Assembly (NCBI GenBank): GCA_965203375.1
Contig: OZ241886.1
Coordinates: 310,001 to 374,000, forward strand
Direction of reading: 5' to 3'
DNA length: 64,000 bases
From: CATQHS01 sp965203375
GTDB taxonomy: Bacteria > Actinomycetota > Acidimicrobiia > Acidimicrobiales > Aldehydirespiratoraceae
Part shown: piece after piece, positions 1 through 8,019 of the stretch
Position numbering within the stretch: position 1 is the stretch's first letter
Layout of the letters: each line of letters opens with the position of its first letter
Translations under genes and position numbers: made by a program
The notes under the pieces: model-generated
Told to the model about the DNA's origin: nothing
Database searches by the model: none
What the model saw: only the letters and a program-made list of their open reading frames with translations

Positions 1-564
1 GCGGGGGCGGTGTGGACCATGCAGGTCAACGGCCACCACGACGACGGCAGTCCCTTCATCACCGCCATGTTCACCTACGCGGGCGGGGTGGGGGCCCGCT
101 CGGCCAAGCCGGGCCTGGACGCCTGCTCCTACCCCACCGGCGTCTCGGCCGTGCCCTTGGAGGTGGTGGAGGCGTCGGCCCCGGTGCGGTTCCGGCGCAA
201 GTCGCTGCGGCCCGGCTCGGGCGGGGCCGGGGCCCAGCCCGGCGGCCTGGGCCAGGTGATCGAGTTCGAGGTGGCCACGTCCAAGCCCTGGCAGCTCAAC
301 GCCGTGACCAGCCGGCTGACCGAGGCCCCCCAGGGGGTGTTCGGCGGGCGTCCGGGCCGGGCCGGGTCGTTCAAGGTGAACGGCGAGCCGGTCACCACCC
401 AGACCCGCATCACCCTGCGGCCCGGCGATGTGGTCAGCTTGGAGCTGCCCGGCGGCGGCGGCTACGGCCCCCCCGATGCGGCCGAGGCTGATGCCGATGG
501 TGCCGAGGCTGGCGGGGTTCCAGTTGGCGCCGGGGCGGCCGCGCCTGGGGGCCGCCCGGACTGA
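1..564 (+). CDS. Hydantoinase B / oxoprolinase B-type subunit, 3' part (5' end outside window)
   Basis: The gene begins before the window; 187 residues are visible. They match the C-terminal part of the HyuB family (N-methylhydantoinase B / 5-oxoprolinase beta type), with a Gly/Pro-rich core, an FKVNGEP segment and the closing LPGGGGYGPP motif. HyuB normally acts with HyuA as a cytoplasmic ATP-dependent hydantoinase; HyuA would lie upstream and is not seen. After the family end there is an Ala/Gly/Asp-rich tail of about 30 residues. The TGA stop overlaps an ATG (TGATG), so translation can pass into a 25-codon ORF leading to the acyl-CoA ligase. The family call is firm; the substrate is unknown. 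Confidence 0.8.
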   Translation, partial: AGAVWTMQVNGHHDDGSPFITAMFTYAGGVGARSAKPGLDACSYPTGVSAVPLEVVEASAPVRFRRKSLRPGSGGAGAQPGGLGQVIEFEVATSKPWQLNAVTSRLTEAPQGVFGGRPGRAGSFKVNGEPVTTQTRITLRPGDVVSLELPGGGGYGPPDAAEADADGAEAGGVPVGAGAAAPGGRPD

Positions 565-641
565 TGGTCGTGGCCGGTCAAGTTGCCGCGGCCTTCACCC
601 GGCCGCCTTGTCGGCTCCGGTCAGCAGGCTGCCTGGACTGA
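564..641 (+). CDS. Relay mini-ORF between hyuB-like gene and acyl-CoA ligase (25 aa)
   Basis: The ATG overlaps the upstream TGA and the ORF ends in a TGA that overlaps the ATG of the ligase, with the same TGATG arrangement at both ends, 77 nt apart. The sequence GGACTGATGG occurs at both boundaries, which suggests that the junction was duplicated. The peptide has no recognisable domain. Its likely role is to carry ribosomes from one gene to the next; whether it is translated is inference. Confidence 0.35.
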   Translation: MVVAGQVAAAFTRPPCRLRSAGCLD

Positions 642-2164
642 TGGGCCTCGGCGGGCCGGTCGCCTTCTCGGAGGTCTGGTCACGGGCCGTCGAGACCCGC
701 CCCGACGAGACCTTCCTGATATTCGAGACCCCCGACGGCGCCGCGGCCCGGTGGAGCTACGCCGACTTCGACCGCGACGTGAACCGGACGGCCGGAACCC
801 TGGCCGCGGCCGGGGTGACGGAAGGGGCGGCGGTTCATCTGGCCCTGGCCAACTCGCCCGCCTTCGTGGCCGTGTGGCTGGCCGCGGTCCGCATGGGGGC
901 GTGGATCGTCCCGTCTGACCCGATGGGCAAGGCCCCCGAGCTGGCCGGCCACATCGAGCGGACCCGCCCATCGGTCGGGGTGTGCGCGGCCGCCCGGGCC
1001 GATGTCTACCGGGCCGCCTGCGGAGACCTGGCGGTGATCGAGGCCGACGAGGCCGATCCGACCCTGGCCCCGTTCACCGCCGCCCCGGTCGATGACTATC
1101 CGGCCGTCGGGCTGCGGGACCGGGCCGCGGTGATGTTCACCTCGGGCACCACCGGGCGGCCCAAGGGGGTGGAGGTCACCCAGGCCAACTACGCCTTCGC
1201 CGGCGAGGCCATGGCCGCGGCGGCCGGGCTGGAACCCGACGACCGCCAGCTCGTGGTGCTGCCCATGTTCCACGCCAACGCCCAGTACTACTCCTTCGCC
1301 TCGGCCGTCTGGGCCGGGGCCTCGGTGGCGCTGATGCCCGCCTTCACGGCCAGCGGGTTCCTGGCCCAGGCCGCCCGGCACTCGGCCACCTGCGCCAGCC
1401 TGTTCGCTGCCCCCGTCCGCATGATCCTGGCCCGGGGCGGCCCGGTCGAGGGGCTGCGGCTGCGCCACTGCTGGTACGCCCAGAACATCTCAGCCGACCA
1501 GCACGAGACGGTGTCTTCTTGGTTCGGGTGTCGGCCCCGCCAGCTCTACGGCATGACCGAGACCATCCCGGCCGTGCTCACCGAACCGGCCGACGACCCC
1601 GACCCGTCGTCGATGGGCCGGGTGACGCCGGGCTGCGCGGTGGAGGTGCAGGACGCCGACGGGGCCGCCGTCGATCCCGGCCGGGTGGGCGAGGTGGTGG
1701 TGGGGGGCGAGCCGGGCCTGACCCTGTTCGCCGGCTACCTGGACGATCCGGCTGTCACCTCGGCCAGCTTTCGGGACGGTTGGTTCTGCACCGGGGACCG
1801 GGCCGTCATCGACGAAACCGGCCGCCACTACTTTGACGGCCGGCGCTCCGACGTGTTGAAGGTGGCGGGCGAGAACGTGTCGATCGTCGAGGTGGAGGGC
1901 GTCCTGGCCAGCCACGCCCGGGTGCTGGAGGCGGCGGTGGTGGGTCGTCCTGACCCGATCCGCGACGAGGTGCCGGTGGCCTTCGTGGTGGCCGCCGACC
2001 CGTCCGACCCGCCGACGGCAGCCGAGCTGTCGGCCTGGTGCGCCGAGCGCCTGGCCAAGGCCAAGCAGCCGGCGGCCATCACTCTGATCGACGAGCTGCC
2101 CCGCACCAGCGTCGGCAAGATCCGCAAGTACCTCCTAGCCGACCAAGCCCGCTCCACCCCCTGA
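641..2164 (+). CDS. Acyl-CoA synthetase, AMP-forming (507 aa)
   Basis: This is an ANL-superfamily acyl-CoA ligase that activates a carboxylate with ATP and CoA. Visible motifs are the phosphate-binding loop FTSGTTGRPKG, YGMTE, the TGDR hinge region and a C-terminal catalytic Lys in SVGKIRK. The length is normal for CaiC-like or medium/aryl carboxylate ligases. The start at 641 is chosen because it overlaps the stop of the preceding mini-ORF (TGATG) and lies just before the first conserved block; longer in-frame starts would run into the hyuB reading frame. Together with the hydantoinase it may belong to a catabolic operon. The gene is followed by three copies of a 48-nt palindrome. Confidence 0.88.
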   Translation: MGLGGPVAFSEVWSRAVETRPDETFLIFETPDGAAARWSYADFDRDVNRTAGTLAAAGVTEGAAVHLALANSPAFVAVWLAAVRMGAWIVPSDPMGKAPELAGHIERTRPSVGVCAAARADVYRAACGDLAVIEADEADPTLAPFTAAPVDDYPAVGLRDRAAVMFTSGTTGRPKGVEVTQANYAFAGEAMAAAAGLEPDDRQLVVLPMFHANAQYYSFASAVWAGASVALMPAFTASGFLAQAARHSATCASLFAAPVRMILARGGPVEGLRLRHCWYAQNISADQHETVSSWFGCRPRQLYGMTETIPAVLTEPADDPDPSSMGRVTPGCAVEVQDADGAAVDPGRVGEVVVGGEPGLTLFAGYLDDPAVTSASFRDGWFCTGDRAVIDETGRHYFDGRRSDVLKVAGENVSIVEVEGVLASHARVLEAAVVGRPDPIRDEVPVAFVVAADPSDPPTAAELSAWCAERLAKAKQPAAITLIDELPRTSVGKIRKYLLADQARSTP

Positions 2165-2194
2165 CTACCCTCTCTCGGGTTTTCTCCCCTCGGG

Positions 2195-2242
2195 TTTTCT
2201 GAGCAGAAATCGTCGCTATACCGCAGGCGTTTGCTCAGAAAA
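2195..2242. repeat. 48-nt palindromic element, copy 1
   Basis: The arms TTTTCTGAGCA and TGCTCAGAAAA are perfect inverted repeats of 11 bp around a 26-nt core containing GTCGCTATACCGCA. The element lies between the convergent ends of the ligase and the isochorismatase-fold gene. T residues are at the 5' side and A residues at the 3' side, the reverse of an intrinsic terminator. Confidence 0.85.
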
Positions 2243-2266
2243 ACCGCCCCTCCTCCCCCTCCCGGG

Positions 2267-2314
2267 TTTTCTGAGCAAAAATCATCGCTATACCGCAAGT
2301 ATTTGCTCAGAAAA
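2267..2314. repeat. 48-nt palindromic element, copy 2
   Basis: It has the same 11-bp arms and exact length as copy 1; the core carries CATCGCTATACCGCA with a few substitutions. The three tandem copies here are separated by 24 and 14 nt and face the same way. Confidence 0.85.
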
Positions 2315-2328
2315 AGGGGACGCTCGGG

Positions 2329-2376
2329 TTTTCTGAGCAGAAATCGGCGGTATGCCGCAGGCGTTTGCTCAGAAAA
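2329..2376. repeat. 48-nt palindromic element, copy 3
   Basis: It has the same arms, here extended by CGGG on the left and CCCG on the right to give a perfect 15-bp inverted repeat (2325-2380). The core GGCGGTATGCCGCA is shifted from the consensus by compensating-looking changes. It ends six bases before the stop codon of the minus-strand gene. Confidence 0.85.
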
Positions 2377-2381
2377 CCCGC

Positions 2382-3032
2382 TCAGGGAGACCAGGCCTCG
2401 ACGATGGCGTCGGTTGAGGTGACGGTGGCCAGCAGTGAGATGGTGTTGCGCATGACGGCCCGCCCGTAGTCGACCGGCAGCCCGACCACGGCGTCGTCGG
2501 GCACGACTACCCGGTAGCCGAGGTCCACCGCGGAGAGGACCAGCCCGGCGACCCCGACGTTCAGCGACACCCCCGTCGCCACCACCGTGGTGATCCCGCA
2601 GTTGCGCAGCACCTGGTCAAGGGCGGTGGACGTGAACGGGGTCAGCCCGTGCAGGCGGGAGATCACGATGTCGGCGGGGCCAGCTTCAAGCTCATCGACC
2701 AACTCGGTGCCCGGCGATCCGACGGCCAGGGACTCGGAGTTGTGGTCCAAGGAGATGGCCAGCAGCTTGCAGTTGCGGGCCGACCCAGCCCCGTCGGCCC
2801 GGAACTGGGCCGTGCAGTGAACGACCCGGACCCCGACCGCCCGGGCCGCCCGGCATATTTGGGCCGCGTTGGCCACCGTCTGGGTTTCGGCCGCGGCCTC
2901 GGCCAGCCCGCCCATGGTGGCCAGGTCCCCCACCACTGCCCGCTGCAGCTCCATGGTGACCACCGCCGTGTGGTTCGGGTCGAGCAGGTCGCCCAGATCG
3001 GTCCCGGCGCCGGCGCCCTTCCGTTCGTTCAT
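2382..3032 (-). CDS. Isochorismatase-fold cysteine-hydrolase-like protein lacking the usual triad (216 aa)
   Basis: Fold, length and order of motifs match the isochorismatase-like hydrolases (nicotinamidase, N-carbamoylsarcosine amidase). All three catalytic positions appear changed. The Asp of the DMQ motif is Glu (TMELQ), the Lys is Arg (ISRLHGLTPF), and the nucleophilic Cys position in GVSLNVGV is Gly. True isochorismatases also lack the Cys but keep the Asp. The function may therefore be binding or a different chemistry. The start at 3032 (MNERKG) is preferred over an upstream in-frame ATG because that one would overlap the divergent small gene. It converges on the acyl-CoA ligase gene. 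Confidence 0.72.
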   Translation of the reverse strand: MNERKGAGAGTDLGDLLDPNHTAVVTMELQRAVVGDLATMGGLAEAAAETQTVANAAQICRAARAVGVRVVHCTAQFRADGAGSARNCKLLAISLDHNSESLAVGSPGTELVDELEAGPADIVISRLHGLTPFTSTALDQVLRNCGITTVVATGVSLNVGVAGLVLSAVDLGYRVVVPDDAVVGLPVDYGRAVMRNTISLLATVTSTDAIVEAWSP

Positions 3033-3055
3033 GCCTGCTGGTCTAGACTGCGGCG

Positions 3056-3247
3056 ATGGCCGGTGCAATCGCCATGGCGATCTTTCTGGTGATCGTGTTC
3101 CCGGTGGCGGTCATCATGTCCGGTGCCGTCGTGGCCGCCCTGCTGGGCCACTTCTTGAGAGCCCGCGTCGATGAGGCCAACGTCGACGACGACGGCGCTC
3201 CCAACGAGTATCTCGTCCTTTCTCAGTCGGGCCGGCCCCAGAACTGA
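3056..3247 (+). CDS. Small single-pass membrane protein (63 aa)
   Basis: The first 35 residues form one strongly hydrophobic segment (AIFLVIVFPVAVIMSGAVV), followed by a short charged tail (RVDEANVDDD). No family is recognised. The gene sits between a divergent isochorismatase-fold gene and the convergent end of the Fe-S/Mo fusion gene. Codon use is like that of the chromosomal background, which favours a real gene. The role is unknown. Confidence 0.5.
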   Translation: MAGAIAMAIFLVIVFPVAVIMSGAVVAALLGHFLRARVDEANVDDDGAPNEYLVLSQSGRPQN

Positions 3248-3258
3248 ACTGCCGGGTC

Positions 3259-4878
3259 TCATCCGGTGGGCCATGTCGGGGGCAGGCCCCGGTCGATCCA
3301 GACGGCGGCGGCCACTGCCGCGAACACGGCGTCGCTGCCGTTCACCGGCTCGCGGTCGTCGGGCTCGACGGTCACCTCCACCGGCGGCATGGCCGCGGCC
3401 CCGACGATGCCGAAGGACCGCACGGTCAGGTCATGTACGGCCCCGGCCTCGTCCACGCTCAGCGACTCGCTGGTCACCCACGACAGCGCCATGTGGGCCG
3501 CGCCAGTGCAGTACGAGCGGAGCACCGTTTCATCCAGGGGCCGCCCGGCCTGCACCGCCACCGCCAGCGACCCGTCCGAGTTGACCACCGCTTCGGCCCG
3601 GCCCCCGTCGGGGGCGACCACCTTCACCGGGCCGTCTGGCCTTCGGGCCGCGGCCAGCAGCACCGCCGTCTCCACCCAGCCCGCGCCGCGAATCTCGCAG
3701 GAAGTGGGCGGACCGGCCACATCCGCCTCCTCCACCTCCAGGCCGGGGGCGTAGCCCTTGATGATCTCGGCGATGCCCGGGGTGCGGGCCACCCGCACCA
3801 TCCCGGTCCCGTCCGCCCGCACGCCGGCCCCGATGGGCGGGCGCTTGGGCCCGAAGCGGGCCGCGTCGGGCCGCGACCACAGCACCCGCACCGGCCGCTG
3901 GTGCTGGTCGGCTAGGCGGCGGGCTGCAGCAGCCACCGGCGAGTTCTGCTTGCCGCCGAACGCGCCCCCGTTGCCCAGCGGCGACGCCGGCTCTCCTCCC
4001 GGCTCGCACCAGGCCGCGTCCGTTTCCAGGTAGCCCGGCTCCACCCAGCTCGTGGACAGGGTGACGTCCCAGCGGCCCGCCGGCGGGTCCAGCGGAGGCC
4101 CCCAGGCCGCCGTGGCCCGTCGCCCCACCCCGGTGCCGGCCGCGGCCCGGGCCTCGGCCGCCGTGGCGCCCGTCACCCAGCCCGACCCGTCGGCGGCGAG
4201 CACGGCCACCAGCGCCCCTTCCGGAGCGGTGTCGTCGGCGAAACCGCCCCCGCCCGCGGCCACATGCGGCCCGGTGTCCTGAGGAGACCGCCCCTCAATG
4301 GCAGCTCGCCAGTCGGCTTGGCTGCCGCTGGCCGTATCGCCTGTCGCCGCGCCCGGGCTTGCGACGGGATGGTCGGCCTCGTTGCTGGTTGCCGAGCCCG
4401 AGTTCGGCCTAGTGCCGGGGTAGGCGCACCAGGCGTCGAGGATCGGCTGCCAGCCGGTGCAGCGGCAAAGGTGGGCGGCCAGCGCCCGAGCGGCTGCACT
4501 CCGGTCATCGTGGTCGCCCCCGCCCGCGTCCAGCGCCGCGAACCGGCAGATGATCCCGGGCGTGCAGAACCCGCACTGACTGGCCCCGGCGTCAGCGAAG
4601 GCCCTGGTCCAGCGGCTGCGGATATCGGGGTCGAGCCCGTCCAGGGTGGTGATCCGCCGCCCCCGCACCCGCCGGGCCGGAGTCACGCAAGCCACTCGGG
4701 CCTGCCCGTCCACCAACACCGTGCAGCATCCGCACTGGCCCTGAGGACTGCACCCGTCCTTCACCGACCGAATGCCAACCTGCTCCCGTACCACGTCCAG
4801 CAAAGTGGCCCGCTCGTCGGCAACGTTGACAGCCCTGCCGTCCACCACCAGCTCGAAACCAGCTTGCGAGTCAGCCAT
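3259..4878 (-). CDS. [2Fe-2S] ferredoxin fused to a shortened molybdenum-hydroxylase large-subunit-like region (539 aa)
   Basis: Residues 1 to about 160 form a complete small subunit of the xanthine dehydrogenase / CO dehydrogenase family. A first cluster motif GCSPQGQCGCCTV has its later Cys at about 64; a second cluster has CGFCTPG and CRCTG. The rest, about 350 residues, resembles a molybdopterin-binding large subunit (GGAFGGKQNS, RPVRVLWSRPDA, a CEIRGAGW segment). It is less than half the usual length, and the C-terminal GxGE segment with the catalytic Glu is not obvious. Start 4878 (MADSQAG) is chosen because ferredoxin homology begins there. It may be a real compact enzyme or a decayed fusion. 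Confidence 0.65.
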   Translation of the reverse strand: MADSQAGFELVVDGRAVNVADERATLLDVVREQVGIRSVKDGCSPQGQCGCCTVLVDGQARVACVTPARRVRGRRITTLDGLDPDIRSRWTRAFADAGASQCGFCTPGIICRFAALDAGGGDHDDRSAAARALAAHLCRCTGWQPILDAWCAYPGTRPNSGSATSNEADHPVASPGAATGDTASGSQADWRAAIEGRSPQDTGPHVAAGGGGFADDTAPEGALVAVLAADGSGWVTGATAAEARAAAGTGVGRRATAAWGPPLDPPAGRWDVTLSTSWVEPGYLETDAAWCEPGGEPASPLGNGGAFGGKQNSPVAAAARRLADQHQRPVRVLWSRPDAARFGPKRPPIGAGVRADGTGMVRVARTPGIAEIIKGYAPGLEVEEADVAGPPTSCEIRGAGWVETAVLLAAARRPDGPVKVVAPDGGRAEAVVNSDGSLAVAVQAGRPLDETVLRSYCTGAAHMALSWVTSESLSVDEAGAVHDLTVRSFGIVGAAAMPPVEVTVEPDDREPVNGSDAVFAAVAAAVWIDRGLPPTWPTG

Positions 4879-4991
4879 CACTGCAAGGCTACGAGCACCA
4901 ATGGTGGCCCATAAGCCGTCCGAGCTGGCCTGGCGTCCCCGGATCGCCCGGAACATCCGCCCGGCCAGTCTGGCTGGCGGCGATCATTACG

Positions 4992-6287
4992 TCAGCGCCG
5001 GGACCGGCATCCCCCGGCGTGTCCGTCAGCCAGAATGCAGTGGCCGGGCACCCTGCTCATTGGTTTTCCGCACCGCTTTGGTGCAGCGCGGCGCCCGGCT
5101 TCCCTGCCTTGCCCTTCATCGCTGTCGGCTTCTTCGCCCGCCTTGGAGCGACGTGCCATCCGCTGGATCTCCCCGGAAGGGATCACGTCTGTGCTGCGAA
5201 CGTGATCGTCGTCGTCGCCAACCGTGAGATGACCGCCGGCCTGCAGCCGCCTGATCGCATCGGCAAAGACCCGCCTGCTGCACTCCGCCCCGCGAGCAAG
5301 CTCGGCCAGAGGCGAGCTTCCGCCCTGATCGGCTAGCGCGTCCAACACCGCCCGACACGGCCCGGTGAGGTCGTGCCAGACCGGCTCATACACCCGGCGC
5401 CTCATCTCCGGGCCCGCCAAGCCGACAGCCTGCGAGATCGCCCACCGATCAACCGGGCGCTCTGGGGCGCCGGAGATCCGCCATGCGCTGCTGCCGATCA
5501 CCTGCATGTGGAACGGCAGCAGCGGCGCGGCCTCGATGACGGCGTTTAGCGCGTCTGTGTCAACAGACCCGCCCGCGGCCTCTATCGGCCCGCGCACGCC
5601 TTCCACAGCGTCCTCCGGAGGCAACATCCCAATCTGGTGCCATGAACATCGCTGCAGAAAGGTCATTTTCTTGTCCGACAAGACTTGGTACCGGAAGTCG
5701 CCCGTCCCGGCGGCCAGGAGGGCCAGGTTGCGATTGTCCTGTTTGGTGATCTGCTGTATGTCGCTGCACAGCCTTCGCATCTCGTCGCGGCTGCTTCCCT
5801 GGACCTCGTCGATCGACAACAGGACGGCGGCATCATGTTCGGCGACGCGGTCGGCCAAGTCGGCCAGCCGATGGCGAATCGGCCGCTGCGGCCGCTGGGG
5901 CGGTGCCCATTGAACCCCGCTGCCCATGACCTGCACCCCGGTGATCCGCCCCTTCGCGTCCGGGTCGGTGCCTCCTTGGAGCATGTGCTCGGTTGCGTCC
6001 AACTCTTCTTCGATCCGGTCCAGCAGACCGTTGGTGTTGGCGTTGGCGGTGATCACCACCCACCCCGACCTCTTGGCCTCTTCGGCCAGAACCCCCATCA
6101 GCGCGGTCTTGCCCGCGCCGCGCTGGCCCAGCAGCAGGGTCGTGAACCCGGGATCACGTGGGCCAGTCGCCCAACTGTCAAGAATCGAGTCCGTCACACC
6201 GCTGCGACCTGCCATCACCGGGGGCCGCTGGCCGAAATCCGGGGTGAACGGATTGGCATTGCCAGGTCGTCGGTCAATCAGCGCCAT
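4992..6287 (-). CDS. P-loop ATPase of the NPFTPxFG type with C-terminal Cys/His tail (431 aa)
   Basis: The protein opens with an NPFTPDFGQRPP signature and has Walker A GQRGAGKT (54-61), Walker B VLLSIDE near 165, and a C-terminal winged-helix-like region. The last 30 residues (CGKPMSRVPGHC...GHAGGC) look like a small metal-binding knuckle. A paralogue with the same N-terminal signature lies at 35.6-36.7 kb. Such Orc1/Cdc6- or STAND-like ATPases are frequent as solitary accessory genes in Actinobacteria, and no function is firmly known. A GGGAGG ribosome site lies 8 nt before the ATG, preceded by two 14-nt direct repeats. It may be a regulator, a defence sensor or a mobile-element protein. 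Confidence 0.7.
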   Translation of the reverse strand: MALIDRRPGNANPFTPDFGQRPPVMAGRSGVTDSILDSWATGPRDPGFTTLLLGQRGAGKTALMGVLAEEAKRSGWVVITANANTNGLLDRIEEELDATEHMLQGGTDPDAKGRITGVQVMGSGVQWAPPQRPQRPIRHRLADLADRVAEHDAAVLLSIDEVQGSSRDEMRRLCSDIQQITKQDNRNLALLAAGTGDFRYQVLSDKKMTFLQRCSWHQIGMLPPEDAVEGVRGPIEAAGGSVDTDALNAVIEAAPLLPFHMQVIGSSAWRISGAPERPVDRWAISQAVGLAGPEMRRRVYEPVWHDLTGPCRAVLDALADQGGSSPLAELARGAECSRRVFADAIRRLQAGGHLTVGDDDDHVRSTDVIPSGEIQRMARRSKAGEEADSDEGQGREAGRRAAPKRCGKPMSRVPGHCILADGHAGGCRSRR

Positions 6288-6303
6288 GCCTCAAGCCTCC
6301 CGT

Positions 6304-6337
6304 GCAATTGTCTCATTTGTAAGGCAATTGTCTCATT
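6304..6337 (-). promoter_or_regulatory. Two direct repeats upstream of the NPFTPxFG ATPase gene (operator candidate)
   Basis: GCAATTGTCTCATT occurs at 6304-6317 and again at 6324-6337, a 20-nt period close to two helical turns. Read in the gene direction the units are AATGAGACAATTGC. They lie 17-50 nt upstream of the start codon, where promoter and operator are expected. Binding by the encoded protein or another regulator is inferred. Confidence 0.5.
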
Positions 6338-6431
6338 AATGAGAATTTACCGCATCACCCGGCCGATGCCACACTAGAGGACAGACTTTGAACCCCGCCT
6401 GCCGCCGTGACCCTCGCCCGCAACTCGAATT

Positions 6432-6521
6432 CTACTGCAAACACCGTTTACGGTAGAGATGTCAGTAGATACAAAACCGCAGGTCAACCCCAAAATTTTT
6501 GGATTACAGTAGGTTTACAGT
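6432..6521. repeat. Left flanking repeat of the AlbA_2 gene
   Basis: This AT-rich segment contains, in order, an imperfect inverted repeat beginning CTACTG and ending GGTAG (6432-6456), AAAACCGCAGGTCA (6473-6486) and TTACAGTAGGTTTACAGT (6504-6521). The same blocks occur in the same order and orientation at 7997-8094 on the other side of the gene. It could be a duplicated promoter or an insertion footprint. Confidence 0.55.
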
Positions 6522-6523
6522 CT

Positions 6524-7945
6524 CTAATCGCCGAGTTTCCAGTAAGCGCGTGGATCGTTGGGCGACTTGCCCACCCGGTCGATGAGGCCCTCTTTCTGCA
6601 GAAGCCGCAGTTGTTTGAGTACCGCCGGTTTCGACCGGCCAGCCGCTCCGGCCAGATCACCGGTGCTGAGCCTATCACCTGAACGGATCAGCCGCATGAG
6701 ATCCCGAGCCAGATCCGACAACCGGTCGTCTAGGTCCCGGTCTACCGCCACCCAGGAGAGGATGAGCCTCACGCTGCCCGCCGTCTGGCGGTACTCGGGT
6801 TCAACAAGACCGGCGATCCTCATCTCGTCGAACATGCGTCGGATGCCCTCCCCGAGTTCTTGGCCGAAGTGAAGGTCAGCGCAGACCTCGGCAATGCGCT
6901 GATTGCGAGCGAAGCGGATGACTTGGAGCGGATCGCTGAGATCAGAGAGGCCGGGAAAGCGACCTGGACTCTCGATCTCCAGCCGGTCGTCGAAAATTTC
7001 CACTCGAATGTGATCACCGCTGTGGCTATAGGACCGGTGCACGACCGCGTTGACCAGTCCTTCGAGCCAGGCGTCTAGTGGCAACAGCGATACTGGCTCG
7101 AAACGGCCACTGTCAGCGAGAGCGCGCCGATTCGGCAGTCGATCGATCACCACTTCGCGGGCTTCGTCGATCATTCGAGGAATGGGCCCCTTGACCCTGA
7201 CATCGAACAGGAGTTGCTGGCGGGCGCCTGTGCCGCGATCCGATCCTCGGTAATGCAGCACTCGTACGAACGCTTGGGGAAACCATCTCTGCGGGTCGGC
7301 CGCAAACAGCAGCACGGCAGCGACGGTGGCTCTGCCTTCGTGGTTAAACAACCCGCGTGCCTTGAGCAGTCGCTCGGGGTCGGGGTGTCGGTGCAGATTA
7401 GCGTAGGAACTTATGAGATCGCCGTCGAGGTCGTCGAGTGTCACGCCTTTGGCGGGCGTGTTTTCGAAGCTCGTCTCTCCCTTGTCGTAGGACAGTTCCC
7501 GTCGTTGCTCGAAGTTCAGCTTGCGATTTTGGTCACTGACCCGCAGGTAGGCCTCGTCCCGGTTGGTGGCGTAGACCTTGTCTGACGACTCCACTTTGAT
7601 CACTACGAGCTGATCATGATCGCCCTTGTCGGTGATGCAGTCGATGCGCTGAAACTTGCACCGGACGGGCGGGTTGGTGAAATCGACGGCAGCGCGCTGC
7701 CAGTTGGCCAGTCGTTTGGCCCCGGCCGAACCGATGCCTTCGACCCCCCCGTCGTCGCTGAGCCCGATGATGATCGTGCCCCCCTCGGCGTTGGCGAAGC
7801 CCACGAGCAAATTGGCGATGGTCTGACCTTTGACGCTGGCGCTCTTACGTTCGAGCCAGTGATCCTCGGGGAGAGCGGCCAAAGCCTTGCCCACCTCGGA
7901 CAGACCAAGTTGCAGCGCTTGCTCCACAGAGCCAGCGGTGGTCAT
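6524..7945 (-). CDS. Schlafen/AlbA_2-domain ATP-binding regulator-like protein (473 aa)
   Basis: The N-terminal 150 residues form an AlbA_2 (Schlafen-like, divergent AAA_4) domain with WLERKSASVKG, FANAEGGTIIIGLSDDG and an AYLRVSDQNRKL strand. The middle resembles the HATPase_c_4 region of these proteins (LEGLVNAVVHRSYSHSGDHIRVEIFDDRLEIESPG). The end is a winged helix (STGDLAGAAGRSKPAVLKQL). Such proteins are found as accessory transcription regulators and near defence loci. Base composition is lower in GC than the neighbours. Repeated blocks flank it on both sides, and a perfect inverted repeat lies about 50 nt upstream, consistent with autoregulation. The target is unknown. Confidence 0.8.
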   Translation of the reverse strand: MTTAGSVEQALQLGLSEVGKALAALPEDHWLERKSASVKGQTIANLLVGFANAEGGTIIIGLSDDGGVEGIGSAGAKRLANWQRAAVDFTNPPVRCKFQRIDCITDKGDHDQLVVIKVESSDKVYATNRDEAYLRVSDQNRKLNFEQRRELSYDKGETSFENTPAKGVTLDDLDGDLISSYANLHRHPDPERLLKARGLFNHEGRATVAAVLLFAADPQRWFPQAFVRVLHYRGSDRGTGARQQLLFDVRVKGPIPRMIDEAREVVIDRLPNRRALADSGRFEPVSLLPLDAWLEGLVNAVVHRSYSHSGDHIRVEIFDDRLEIESPGRFPGLSDLSDPLQVIRFARNQRIAEVCADLHFGQELGEGIRRMFDEMRIAGLVEPEYRQTAGSVRLILSWVAVDRDLDDRLSDLARDLMRLIRSGDRLSTGDLAGAAGRSKPAVLKQLRLLQKEGLIDRVGKSPNDPRAYWKLGD

Positions 7946-7996
7946 GTCAACTACTCCAATCGCTTCGGCCCGATGCCCTTCGGACAGGCTATCAAT

Positions 7997-8019
7997 CTAC
8001 TGTTAATATTTAACAGTAG
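7997..8019 (-). promoter_or_regulatory. Perfect 10-bp inverted repeat upstream of the AlbA_2 gene (operator candidate)
   Basis: CTACTGTTAA and TTAACAGTAG face each other across TAT. The site lies 52-74 nt before the start codon of the winged-helix-containing AlbA_2 protein. Related ACAGTAG and TTTAGAGTAG half-sites follow at 8020-8029, 8062-8071 and 8074-8094. Confidence 0.6.

Noticed and set aside
2195..2376. The 48-nt palindromes as intrinsic terminators
   Set aside because: T residues precede and A residues follow the stem on both strands, so no U-tract follows the hairpin; two copies also lie between co-oriented, apparently coupled genes.
1828..2422. Open frames through palindromes 1-3 (residues such as RYSDDFCSEN)
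   Set aside because: They are frames left open by the repeat itself, with no homology and opposite to or overlapping the ends of real genes.
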